Below, piece by piece: positions 37,130 to 45,238 of a stretch of DNA of 64,000 nt. The stretch is from Sphingomonas sp. Ag1. GTDB lineage: Bacteria > Pseudomonadota > Alphaproteobacteria > Sphingomonadales > Sphingomonadaceae. Position numbers and translations under genes: made by a program. Position 1 is the stretch's first letter. Each line of letters opens with the position of its first letter. The notes below the pieces were generated by a model that saw nothing but the letters and a program-made list of their open reading frames with translations, was not told the DNA's origin and searched no databases. The stretch spans positions 1,178,001 through 1,242,000 of the forward strand of contig NZ_LAZX01000094.1 in the NCBI RefSeq assembly GCF_000980895.1, in the 5' to 3' direction.

Positions 37130-37906
37130 CTACCGCACGCGCTCGCGGTCGGGCAGCGGCTGCAATCCCGGCCCGGTCGTCGGCACCACCTTGGGCGGGA
37201 CGATCTTGGTGGACAGCTGGAACGATATGCCGATCACTGCGGCATGGTTCATGTTGGCGCGGCCGTTCACTGCCCGCTGTCGCTGGTTCAGATAACCAAG
37301 CTCCAGCGCCGCCGACTCCGAAATGGGCGTGCGCACCCCGGCGAAGGTCCACAGGTCGTCATATCCCTTGCGCGCGCCCCAGTCGGCGTCGGTCAGGTTC
37401 CAGTACAGTTCGACCGAGACGACGCCCACCGGCCCGCCGCTTTCCTTCTTGGTCAGCGGCGTCGCCAGCAGCAATTGCTGCGCCACGCGCAAATTCCAGT
37501 CCTTGCCGGTCGATCGCTGGCGCTGCTCGAAGCGCGTTTGCGCGCGGACGCCGACCCGCCCGATCGCCCCGATGCGATAGGATGCCTGTTGCAGGAACCG
37601 GTTCTCGTGCAGGTCCTGCGGCAGCCGCGCACCATCAATGAAGGCATAAAGATACCCCGCCGACAGGATCAGCGACTCGCTCTTTCGCCAGGAAATGATC
37701 GGCGGGATGACCGTGATCGGTGCGGTCGCGGCATTCTTGGTCGACCAGCGTGGCTGTATCTCACTGGTGATGAAAACATCGTCGGAAAGCGGCGCCGTCA
37801 CCTGGATCCCGCCCCAGATCTGCCCGCCGTGGTTGGTCTCGGCCGCCACCGGTAGCGCAACCCCCATCGCACATGCAGCCACAGCTGCCGCCCAGCATCG
37901 GTTCAA
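37130..37906 (-). CDS. DUF2490 outer-membrane-type protein
   Basis: 258 residues. Signal peptide MNRCWAAAVAACAMGVALPVAA, then a beta-strand-rich domain (QIWGGIQVTAPLSDDVFITSEIQPRW, YRIGAIGRVGVRAQTRFEQRQR, LELGYLNQRQRA, AAVIGISFQL) of the DUF2490 family. The pattern fits a small beta-barrel in the outer membrane, with an additional Pro-rich tail instead of a terminal Phe. Function unknown. Its stop is only 3 bp from the stop of the convergent FemAB-like gene. Confidence 0.82.
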   Translation of the reverse strand: MNRCWAAAVAACAMGVALPVAAETNHGGQIWGGIQVTAPLSDDVFITSEIQPRWSTKNAATAPITVIPPIISWRKSESLILSAGYLYAFIDGARLPQDLHENRFLQQASYRIGAIGRVGVRAQTRFEQRQRSTGKDWNLRVAQQLLLATPLTKKESGGPVGVVSVELYWNLTDADWGARKGYDDLWTFAGVRTPISESAALELGYLNQRQRAVNGRANMNHAAVIGISFQLSTKIVPPKVVPTTGPGLQPLPDRERVR

Positions 37907-37955
37907 AGGCCGGTCCTCCCCTCTCCTTCTTCAACACCTTGAGGATCGGAAAGGT

Positions 37956-37988
37956 GCCGCAGCGCGGCGCATTTTTTTGCGCTGCGGC
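37956..37988 (-). terminator. Hairpin ending the membrane-protein operon
   Basis: A perfect 10-bp stem GCCGCAGCGC/GCGCTGCGGC has a loop with a T7 run. It sits just past the 38020 stop and before the DUF2490 start, and can act as terminator for the 43.1-38.0 kb operon. Confidence 0.6.
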
Positions 37989-38019
37989 TTTATGAGGGTT
38001 CAGGCGAGTGCTCGGGGCG

Positions 38020-39690
38020 TCACGAACGCGGTGGCGGCGGCAGCTCCGACTTGCGCTCGCGCATCCGCCGCTCCCGCAGCTCGAGGAACCATCTGGGGTA
38101 CAGTTCCTCGTCGGCAATCTGCGGCGTCGGACGGTCGCGGTTCACCTTCAGCAGCGCGCTCGCCCCGGTCGGCGACCGCCAGACCCGATCGAGGTCGCTG
38201 GCATAGCGCGCATTGAACGGCGGCGTGCGGATCAGCCAGACGTAATCGAACGCCTCGCGCGGGAATCGCGCCATCGAAAAATCGATCGGCTTCCACCATT
38301 CGCGCGGGCACCAGCCCGGCGTCACGATCTCCGAGGGATCATGCGCGAACATGCCCGCCTTGCTGTATTTCGCGGTCAGCAGCTGGGCGCCCGGCATCGA
38401 CCATTGGTCATTGGCATAGGCCAGCCGCCGGGTCAGCGCGATGGCCGGCAAATGCTCCAGCCGGCTCATCTTCCATTCGTTGCGGCAATTGGTGCCGACG
38501 AACGTCACGACCCGCGCGCCCTCCGGCAATTCGTCCAGCGCAGCAAGCTCGGTGTCGTAATCGCGATCGAACAGCCAGTAGCTGACCGTATTGCCCGCGA
38601 TCCGCGCGACGAAGAAACTGGTCGCCAGCATCGCCAGGATACCGGCCTTGCGCGCGCTCATTCCCGGCAGCGGACGGATCGCGATCAATGTCACCGCCAC
38701 CACGAACGGCGCCAGCCGCATGTCGGCATAGGCCGATCCGAACACGATCCGCGGCAGCAGCGCGTACACCGCCGCCAGGAACAGCGCCGACAGCACGAGG
38801 TTGCGCGAAAAGCCAAGCACCGGGTCCCGCACCGCGTAGAACAGCAGCAGCAGGTAAACCGCGGTCGAGGCGACGTCCCACAGCTCCCACCGATCGCGCA
38901 GCACCATCAGCAGCCAGGCGACTTTCGCCTGCCAGTTGAACCAGTCCGCCGTCTGGCCGGTGACATGGTCGCCCGACCGCCAGAAGATCATCAGCAGCAT
39001 CGGCAGCGCCAGCGGCACGCAACCCAGCCCCGCGCGGATCCAGCTTTCCACCCAATGGCCCGATCCCGCATCCTTGCGGATATCGTGCTGGCGGATCATC
39101 TCGGCGGAAAATGCGAGCACGCCCAGCACGCCCCAGCCGAACGTATGGCACAGCCACAACAGGCAGGAGATCGGCACGAAGATGATCGCGCGCAGCCGCA
39201 ACCGGCCGAGCCGCGCCAGCCGCAGCCACAGCGCGAACAGGCACAGCGCCAGCGCCATCGACAGCGAGAAATTCACGAAACCGAACTGGAACGGGTAGCA
39301 ATAGGCCAGCGGCAGCGCGAACATCGCCGTCGGCGGGATCCGGCCATGCACTTCGCGCGCGATCCACAGCAAACCGGCCACCGTCAGCGCCGGGATCGTC
39401 ATCACGATCAGCTTGACGCCCAGTTCCAGGCCGAAAACCTTGGCAAAGGGGACGACCAGCAGGTCGATCCCCAGGTTACCGATCAGCGACCATTGGAAAT
39501 TATACCATTCGGCCAGCCACGGCGCCTGTTCCACCGGCGTCAGCTGAACGCGGTAGCGGCCCATATGCCCCGGCAGGTCGACCAGCGGCGGAATGTCCGG
39601 CCAGATCAGCGGCACGATCGAAATAAGCGTCGCGATCACGACAAACGTGCGCGTCTGCCACCAACGAAGGGGCGCCCCCATGTGATCCAT
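38020..39690 (-). CDS. Multi-pass membrane protein, GT-C-like, unknown
   Basis: 556 residues with roughly ten hydrophobic segments in the first 370 residues and a soluble C-terminal domain of about 180 residues. The first extracytoplasmic loop carries PPLVDLPGHMGRYRV, whose Asp/His pair stands where GT-C glycosyltransferases place catalytic acidic residues. The C-terminal part contains FVGTNCRNEW, GAQLLTAKYSKAGMF and DYVWLIRT. The last 20 residues are charged, ending in a Pro run. Glycosyl transfer from a polyprenyl-phosphate sugar is a reasonable guess, not shown. It lies 9 bp after the next membrane-protein gene and shares its operon. Confidence 0.75.
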   Translation of the reverse strand: MDHMGAPLRWWQTRTFVVIATLISIVPLIWPDIPPLVDLPGHMGRYRVQLTPVEQAPWLAEWYNFQWSLIGNLGIDLLVVPFAKVFGLELGVKLIVMTIPALTVAGLLWIAREVHGRIPPTAMFALPLAYCYPFQFGFVNFSLSMALALCLFALWLRLARLGRLRLRAIIFVPISCLLWLCHTFGWGVLGVLAFSAEMIRQHDIRKDAGSGHWVESWIRAGLGCVPLALPMLLMIFWRSGDHVTGQTADWFNWQAKVAWLLMVLRDRWELWDVASTAVYLLLLFYAVRDPVLGFSRNLVLSALFLAAVYALLPRIVFGSAYADMRLAPFVVAVTLIAIRPLPGMSARKAGILAMLATSFFVARIAGNTVSYWLFDRDYDTELAALDELPEGARVVTFVGTNCRNEWKMSRLEHLPAIALTRRLAYANDQWSMPGAQLLTAKYSKAGMFAHDPSEIVTPGWCPREWWKPIDFSMARFPREAFDYVWLIRTPPFNARYASDLDRVWRSPTGASALLKVNRDRPTPQIADEELYPRWFLELRERRMRERKSELPPPPRS

Positions 39691-39699
39691 CGCTTTGCC

Positions 39700-41613
39700 T
39701 TACGGGCGTCGGGCGACGGGGGGCAAGGGCCGAATGACCCGCCACGCCAGCGCCGGGGTGCCGGTCTCGACCGGCTCCAGCCAGTCGAACCGCTCGCCAG
39801 CTTGCAACCGCGCCCAGAAGCCTTCCGGAAAATCGCGGCGATAGATTTCCGTCTCGCTCAGCCCCGGGCAACCGGCGATATACGCTGCCCCGCTCGCCAT
39901 CACGATCCCCCGCGCCTGTTCGGGCGACCCGGTGAAGGCGGTCAGTACCTGCTCCATCGGGCGCGGCGCGCGATGGTATCCGCCCGCGATCGCGTCATGA
40001 TGGGTGGTCGCGATGATGTCCGGTCCAATGTCGATGGGGGCAAAGACAATGCCCGGCGGCAGCCGCCCGATCACGCGAACGTCGCCGACTTTTTCGCATG
40101 ACGGGCGCTGCTGGCCGGACGCCGTCCCGGCGCGGCCGATATTCGCCGGGGACAGGCCGGATGTCGCCGCCGATCGGTCGTCCGCGGCCACTGCCTTCCC
40201 GGCCACCACGCCGATCGCCGCGACCTGTCCGGGGGACGCGACCAGCAACGCCCCCGCCGTCGCGACCAAGCGCTTGCCGGCCCCCGGCACCGCCCGCGCC
40301 CGCTTCAGCAGCGTCAGCAACAACGTCGCCGCCCCCGGGATGGCCAGCGCATTGGCCGTCGCCCCCGCGCGATTGACAAGCACCGCCACCAATGTCGCAA
40401 GAGCTAGAATAGCAAGCAAAAGCAACCACCTGACCCTGACGTCGCCCTTTGTCGAACGATAGCCGCGCCACGTGGCGAAAAGGCCCACCAGCGGCAGCCC
40501 GATCGTCATCGCCGCCCAGTGCGGCTTCTGCTCCCACAAGGGCCGCCCCTCGCTCACCCCAACATACCAGATGTCATGAACGATCGGCGGCAGGCTCGCG
40601 AACGGCCCCGCCAAACACCCCGGCGATACCACTACCAACACCCCCGCGGTCAGCACCCCCACCCCCAGCAATCCGCCGAGTCTAACGCCCGCCCGCCGGC
40701 GCTGAAACACCGTCGTCACGACGCTCGTCCCAACGGCCGCCGTACCCAGCATCGCCAGCCAACTAGGTGCAACCGCGTCGCAGGCCGGCGCGAAAAAGCT
40801 TGGCCCGCGTGTTGCCACGTGAAGCAGCAGCGCGCCGCCAAACAGGCTCCACACCAGCCCAAGCAAGAACCCGCGCCGCTCCGGCTGCCACACCCAGGCC
40901 AGCGCCGCGACGCCGGCAATCGCCGCCGCGATCGGCATTCCTTCCAACGAGATCGTCAGCAGCATCGCCAGCGCAATGCCGGCCACGGCGCCATCACGCA
41001 CCCGCCCGCGCCTGATCAGCATCGCCACCGCGACCAGCGCCAGCACGATCTGCCAGCCATGGTGATCGATCCGCAGCGGCCGCAGCTGGTACACCAGCGG
41101 CGCCGACAGCGGCACCAGCAGCACGGCGTAGCGCGCCGCCTCCGCGCCCGAGAGCCGCCGGGTCATCGCCGCAACCAGTGCCATGACGGCCAGCAACGAC
41201 AGCAAGGGCACGATCGCCATCGTCACGCGCGTCGCCGCATCCTCGCTCATGACGAGGCGCGTCGCCGCCAAAACAATCGCCAGCGGAAGGTCCACCAGCC
41301 GCGACCAATGCATCGGAAAGTCGCCGCCGTTCAGCCGATGCTGCGCCACATCCCACCAGCTTTGCCCTGCAAGCCAGTCGCGCACCTCCATCAGGCGCAT
41401 CGCGTCATCGGGATCGGGAAAGCGCAGCGACATAATATCGCCGGCAGTGGCGAGCAGCAGAACGATGGCGGAGAGCAGCCACCCGATCAGGACAGGGCGG
41501 ACGATCCCGCGGCCCCGTTTTCGCGCGCGGGAGGCGAGGATTTGTCCATCCGACGCACGCCCGCCCCCGACGAGGGCGCCCGTCACCGCGTCGCCTGCTG
41601 CCGGGTGGCCCAC
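39700..41613 (-). CDS. Large multi-pass membrane protein, GT-C/oligosaccharyltransferase-like
   Basis: 637 residues from a GTG four bases after the flavoprotein stop. About eleven membrane helices. The first long loop has FPDPDDAMRLMEVRDWLAG and MHWSRLVDLP, an acidic DPDD cluster like the loop-1 catalytic motif of GT-C enzymes and STT3/AglB-like transferases. The C-terminal 180 residues are periplasmic (KVGDVRVIGRLPPGIVFAP, THHDAIAGGYHR, YIAGCPGLSETEIYRRDFP) and match alphaproteobacterial membrane proteins of unknown role. It is likely to act with the flavoprotein and the downstream membrane protein on a surface glycan. Confidence 0.78.
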   Translation of the reverse strand: MGHPAAGDAVTGALVGGGRASDGQILASRARKRGRGIVRPVLIGWLLSAIVLLLATAGDIMSLRFPDPDDAMRLMEVRDWLAGQSWWDVAQHRLNGGDFPMHWSRLVDLPLAIVLAATRLVMSEDAATRVTMAIVPLLSLLAVMALVAAMTRRLSGAEAARYAVLLVPLSAPLVYQLRPLRIDHHGWQIVLALVAVAMLIRRGRVRDGAVAGIALAMLLTISLEGMPIAAAIAGVAALAWVWQPERRGFLLGLVWSLFGGALLLHVATRGPSFFAPACDAVAPSWLAMLGTAAVGTSVVTTVFQRRRAGVRLGGLLGVGVLTAGVLVVVSPGCLAGPFASLPPIVHDIWYVGVSEGRPLWEQKPHWAAMTIGLPLVGLFATWRGYRSTKGDVRVRWLLLLAILALATLVAVLVNRAGATANALAIPGAATLLLTLLKRARAVPGAGKRLVATAGALLVASPGQVAAIGVVAGKAVAADDRSAATSGLSPANIGRAGTASGQQRPSCEKVGDVRVIGRLPPGIVFAPIDIGPDIIATTHHDAIAGGYHRAPRPMEQVLTAFTGSPEQARGIVMASGAAYIAGCPGLSETEIYRRDFPEGFWARLQAGERFDWLEPVETGTPALAWRVIRPLPPVARRP

Positions 41614-41617
41614 AAGG

Positions 41618-43132
41618 TCACGCCGCCTTCAGGCGTTCCGGCACCGCACGTACGCTGGCGAGCGCGGCGCGCTCCCCCTCGTTGCCGCTCTCATGGTATT
41701 CGGCGTCCTCGTTCACCGCCCAGATGTCATAGACCCGCGCGCCGGCTTCGATGTTTCGCACCGTCAGCATCGCGGTCATCATCGCGTGATCCTGATTGTT
41801 GTAGCGGTGCATCCCGTTGCGCCCGACACAATGCAGCGTCGGATAGCGTGTCTCGATCTCCTGGCGCAGCACCTCGACATTGGCGGCATAATCCTCGTCA
41901 TAGACGGGATAGGCCTTCTCCTGCCGTACCACCGTTCCGCCGACCACCTGCTCCGCCTCGCATAGCCCAAGCTGCGCCATCTCCTTCGTCGCCAACGCAA
42001 CGAGTTCGTCGTCACTTGCTGACCAGAGCCCGTCGCCCTCGAAGCAGAAATATTCCAGGCCGACGCAGGCGAGATCGGGATCGGGCACCATCTCCGGCGA
42101 CCACGACCGGAAGTTCTGCACCCGCCCCACCTTCACCTTCGAATCGTGGATGTAGATCCAATTGTCCGGAAACAGGTCGGGCGAGCGGATCATCAGCGCG
42201 ACCGTCAGGAAGTCGCGATACTTGAGGTTCGCCGCCTCCGGCAATGCAGCCGGCAGCGGATGGAGCCGGCTCGCCAGTTCGCGCATCGGCGCCGAGGAAA
42301 TGACGTGCGCCGCCTTTATCGCGACCTGCGCACCCTCGCCGTCCGTGGCGGTCATCGTCCACTGTTGCGTGACGTCGTTGAACGCCAGCTGCTTCAGCTT
42401 GTGATCCATCAGCACATGGTTACCGTGCGCGACCACATGATCGCGCGCCGCTTCCCACATCATGCCCGGCCCGAGCCGCGGATAGCGGAAGCTTTCCAGC
42501 AACGTCTTCACCGCCATCCCGTCGTTTGGCCGCTTGTTGAGGCCAAGGCTCCGCTTCAGCCCGTCGGTCACCGCGCCCCACAGGCTTAGCCCCTTGATCC
42601 GCTGCGCCGCCCAATCGGCGCTCATCGCATCGCACGGCATGCCCCACACCTTCTCGGTGTAGGTTTTGAAGAAGATCGAATACAGCTTCCATCCGAAGGC
42701 GTTGACGGTCCAGTCCTCGAAGCTCTTCACGCTCCTGTTGGGCAGAAGCTTGGCCTTGGCGAAGCTCGCCATGCACAACGCCGATCGCCACACGCCAAGG
42801 TTCCACAGCGCCTCGAACGCGCGCAGCGGATAGCTGTAAAATCTGCCCTCGTAGTAGATACGGCTCATCCGCGGCCGCTCGATGAAATCGTCGGGCAGGA
42901 TCTCATTCCAGAGGTCGACCACCTCCTTCGATCGCGAGAAGAAGCGGTGCCCGCCGATGTCGAAGCGGAAGCCCTCATGCTCGACGGTGCGGCTGATCCC
43001 GCCGACGTAGCGCGGGTCCTTCTCGATCACCGTGACGGAATAGCCCGCCTTTCCGAGCAGATAGGCCGCCGTCAGCCCCGCCGGTCCCGCGCCGATGATC
43101 GCCACGTCCACCGTGCCGACAGGATTCGCCAT
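41618..43132 (-). CDS. FAD-dependent oxidoreductase, UDP-galactopyranose-mutase/amine-oxidase superfamily
   Basis: 504 residues from the ATG at 43132; one five codons earlier lacks a ribosome site. FAD-binding GxGxxG in VAIIGAGPAGLTAAYLL with IEKDP after beta-2, then GGISRTVEHEGFRFDIGGHRFF, typical of UDP-galactopyranose-mutase and protoporphyrinogen-oxidase-like flavoproteins. KVWGMPCDAMSADWAAQRIKG and GRNGMHRYNNQDHAMMTAML near the C-terminus mark the sugar-nucleotide or polyprenyl-linked-sugar related subgroup. The next two genes encode membrane GT-C-like proteins with gaps of 4 and 9 bp, so a role in making or modifying a lipid-linked sugar is inferred. Confidence 0.85.
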   Translation of the reverse strand: MANPVGTVDVAIIGAGPAGLTAAYLLGKAGYSVTVIEKDPRYVGGISRTVEHEGFRFDIGGHRFFSRSKEVVDLWNEILPDDFIERPRMSRIYYEGRFYSYPLRAFEALWNLGVWRSALCMASFAKAKLLPNRSVKSFEDWTVNAFGWKLYSIFFKTYTEKVWGMPCDAMSADWAAQRIKGLSLWGAVTDGLKRSLGLNKRPNDGMAVKTLLESFRYPRLGPGMMWEAARDHVVAHGNHVLMDHKLKQLAFNDVTQQWTMTATDGEGAQVAIKAAHVISSAPMRELASRLHPLPAALPEAANLKYRDFLTVALMIRSPDLFPDNWIYIHDSKVKVGRVQNFRSWSPEMVPDPDLACVGLEYFCFEGDGLWSASDDELVALATKEMAQLGLCEAEQVVGGTVVRQEKAYPVYDEDYAANVEVLRQEIETRYPTLHCVGRNGMHRYNNQDHAMMTAMLTVRNIEAGARVYDIWAVNEDAEYHESGNEGERAALASVRAVPERLKAA

Positions 43133-43135
43133 CTG

Positions 43136-43160
43136 ATGCTGCCCCATAGCAATGCAGCAT
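43136..43160 (-). promoter_or_regulatory. Hairpin covering the ribosome site of the flavoprotein gene
   Basis: 7-bp arms ATGCTGC/GCAGCAT around an 11-nt loop end 3 bases before the chosen ATG. The Shine-Dalgarno-like GGGGCAG lies partly in the loop and partly in the 3' arm, so folding could limit translation. Confidence 0.35.
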
Positions 43161-43219
43161 CGGCAATGAAGGACGATGATTGAGGCGTGGTTAATGCGCC
43201 GCCCGCGCGGCGCACCAGA

Positions 43220-44812
43220 TCACCGGCTGGCGAGATGCTGCAGGGCGGGCGAATCGCGATCATAGACATCGGCGACATATTTCACGCCGCGTCCCGTCTC
43301 GGAGGGGCTGGCCGTGAAATACATCAGATACACCGGTACCGGCTCAGGCACGGGCACGTGCTGCTCGGGCTGGGAGCTGTCGGGCCTCAGCGGGCGATCG
43401 AACAGCCAGCGGCCCAGCCGCGGCGCATCCTCCAGCCGGACGCAACCGTTGGAGAAATGCCGGTCCGCCTTGGCGAACAAATTCTTCTGCGGCGTATCAT
43501 GCAGGTAGATGCCGTGATCGTTGGGGAACATGAACTTGACCGACCCCATCGAATTGCCCCGCCCGGGCAGCTCGCGCACGCGCGGCTCCACGGTGCCGTC
43601 CACCACCCCCTGCCAGTCGATCGAGGAGGAGGGAATGACGGTGGCGTCATGGGTCCAGTCCGACAGCGCCTCATAGCCCTGCCGCTCCAGCGAGGTACCC
43701 GCCAGCACCTTGGGCGCGATCCGCTTGCGCACCAGGTCGACCGGCACGTTCCAATAGGGGTTGAGCGTCGCATAGCGCACCAGCCCCGCCATCATCGGTG
43801 TCTGCGTCTCGGGCGTGCCGGCAACGACTCGCATCGTGCCCTGCTCTGCCCCGCCGCCGTAATACCACAGCCGCGCCGCGGCCGCGTCGACCACGATATG
43901 CCGGCTATAGGCATCGGGCAGCAGCCGCGCCCGCTCCAGGTTCAGCCGCAATTGCGCGATCCGGTCCTCGCTCGCTCCGCCCTCGCCGTTCAACGCGGCG
44001 ATCGTCTGTGCGCCCGCAATGCCATCGACCGGCAAGCCGCGCGACGCCTGGAAGCGGCGCACGCCGGCCCTCAGCTCCGCATCGTAAGTGTCGCCATCCG
44101 CCAGCCCCAGCCGCTGCCGCAGCAGCATCACGCGCTCGCCCGTCATCCCCGGCTTCAGCAACGGCCCGCCGGGCACGGTGACGTCGCTCCCCGGCACATC
44201 ACGTTCATCGTCCGGCGCCGTCGCTGGTAATGCCGCGCGCAACTGCACGTACAGCGGGCTCATCCAGCCCATGTTGCGCACATAATCGGCCATCGACTTG
44301 GCCAGCGCCGCGCGCCGCAGCACCTCTTCCGGGCGCAGGCGCTTCGGCTTCAGCGTTTCCTCGAGATATTCGATATCGATCGTCGGCTCGCGCATGTCGC
44401 GAACCAGATTGCCGAGCGCGCCGCTCAATGCCACCTCAAGATAGGCGAGCGCGCGCGGATTGCCGTCCTGCCCCTCATCGATCAACCGGCGCAGTCGATC
44501 GGGCGAATAGCGATCGGGGTTGAGGCCATCCACGCGCACGCTTTCGATCACGCCGACCAGTGCCTCGGCCTGCGGGCCGGGCCGGTCATCGACGATCCAC
44601 AGCGGCCAATAGCCGCGCGCGCGATAGAAATCCTTCAGCCGGCCGCCGACCTGGCCGCGAATTGCCTGGGCAACCGCGTTGGTCGCCTCACCGACGGGAA
44701 CATTGTCCTGCGCGGCGGCGGCGCTGGGAAGCGCCGCCACCGGCAGGAGCAATGACAGGATAAGCGCCAGCCGGCTCGCGCGCCGCGCCGGCGCGCCCTC
44801 GCCGGCCGACAA
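43220..44812 (-). CDS. L,D-transpeptidase (YcbB/LdtD type) with peptidoglycan-binding domain
   Basis: About 530 residues. Signal peptide (RRASRLALILSLLLPVAALPSAAAAQ), N-terminal scaffold domain, a PG_binding_1 repeat near residues 218-275 (GMTGERVMLLRQRLG, VRRFQASRGLPVDGIAG) and a C-terminal YkuD domain with H438 (GIYLHDTP) and the SNGCVRL motif (Cys457). It forms 3-3 cross-links or attaches proteins to peptidoglycan in the periplasm. I chose a TTG at 44812, six bases after GAGG and three bases after the lipoprotein stop; the longer frame from a GTG at 44872 runs through the Pro codons of the preceding gene. Probably co-expressed with that lipoprotein from an EcfG-type promoter. Confidence 0.85.
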   Translation of the reverse strand: MSAGEGAPARRASRLALILSLLLPVAALPSAAAAQDNVPVGEATNAVAQAIRGQVGGRLKDFYRARGYWPLWIVDDRPGPQAEALVGVIESVRVDGLNPDRYSPDRLRRLIDEGQDGNPRALAYLEVALSGALGNLVRDMREPTIDIEYLEETLKPKRLRPEEVLRRAALAKSMADYVRNMGWMSPLYVQLRAALPATAPDDERDVPGSDVTVPGGPLLKPGMTGERVMLLRQRLGLADGDTYDAELRAGVRRFQASRGLPVDGIAGAQTIAALNGEGGASEDRIAQLRLNLERARLLPDAYSRHIVVDAAAARLWYYGGGAEQGTMRVVAGTPETQTPMMAGLVRYATLNPYWNVPVDLVRKRIAPKVLAGTSLERQGYEALSDWTHDATVIPSSSIDWQGVVDGTVEPRVRELPGRGNSMGSVKFMFPNDHGIYLHDTPQKNLFAKADRHFSNGCVRLEDAPRLGRWLFDRPLRPDSSQPEQHVPVPEPVPVYLMYFTASPSETGRGVKYVADVYDRDSPALQHLASR

Positions 44813-44814
44813 GC

Positions 44815-45078
44815 TCAGCCTCGTTCGCCGCGCGGGGTGGGCGGCGGCGGGGGCGGCGGCGGGGGCGGGCACGGCGGCGCCTGGAACGCTACATAGACGC
44901 CGTCCGGCGTGTAATAGCCATCGACCAGGCCATCGCCGTTGCGATCAGCTGCGACCGTTCCGGCCAGTGCACCCGGGCCAAGCGGCGGCGCCGGAGCGAC
45001 CACGTCCTGGCGGTTTTCGGCGCAGGCGGTGAGCACGGTGGCCCCCAGCAGCAATGCGCCAAATGTTGCACCCTTCAT
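44815..45078 (-). CDS. Small lipoprotein with calcium-loop-like motif and Pro tail
   Basis: 87 residues. Lipoprotein signal MKGATFGALLLGATVLTAC (Cys19), then AENRQD, a spacer, and AADRNGDGLVDGYYTPDGVYV, which looks like a single EF-hand-type or dockerin-like Asp-Asn-Asp loop. The tail is Cys plus ten Pro, then TPRGERG. It lies directly upstream of the L,D-transpeptidase and downstream of a perfect GGAAC-N17-CGTT promoter. The Pro tail may span the peptidoglycan layer. Function unknown. Confidence 0.78.
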   Translation of the reverse strand: MKGATFGALLLGATVLTACAENRQDVVAPAPPLGPGALAGTVAADRNGDGLVDGYYTPDGVYVAFQAPPCPPPPPPPPPPTPRGERG

Positions 45079-45127
45079 CGCAATCTCCCTCAGACTCGGG
45101 GCCTTGAGCCGCCCCAGGCGCGGAAAG

Positions 45128-45153
45128 AACGTCGATGGCGGCAGGATCGTTCC
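45128..45153 (-). promoter_or_regulatory. EcfG-type general stress promoter
   Basis: On the minus strand: GGAAC (45153-45149), 17-bp spacer, CGTT (45131-45128). This is the exact consensus of alphaproteobacterial sigma-EcfG promoters. The predicted start of transcription is about 44 bp before the small lipoprotein ATG. I found no other perfect match in the intergenic regions of the window. Confidence 0.72.
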
Positions 45154-45169
45154 TGATCGACAACGATCA
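45154..45169. promoter_or_regulatory. Inverted repeat touching the EcfG-type -35 element
   Basis: TGATCG-ACAA-CGATCA, perfect 6-bp arms, begins at the base next to the -35 GGAAC. It is well placed for an activator or repressor site. Confidence 0.35.
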
Positions 45170-45191
45170 TACGCGTTGTCCGCAGTGGCCG

Positions 45192-45228
45192 GCACGCCGG
45201 AGATGGCAGGAATCCTCCCCCGGCGTGC
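45192..45228 (-). terminator. Hairpin downstream of argG
   Basis: 9-bp arms GCACGCCGG/CCGGCGTGC with a 19-nt loop, starting 10 bp past the argG stop. No U-run, so termination efficiency is uncertain. Confidence 0.45.
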
Positions 45229-45238
45229 GATAGGCCGA

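Noticed and set aside
44813..44872. GTG start at 44872 for the L,D-transpeptidase
   Set aside because: It would translate the Pro-codon tract of the preceding lipoprotein in another frame and lacks a ribosome site; the TTG at 44812 after GAGG fits better.
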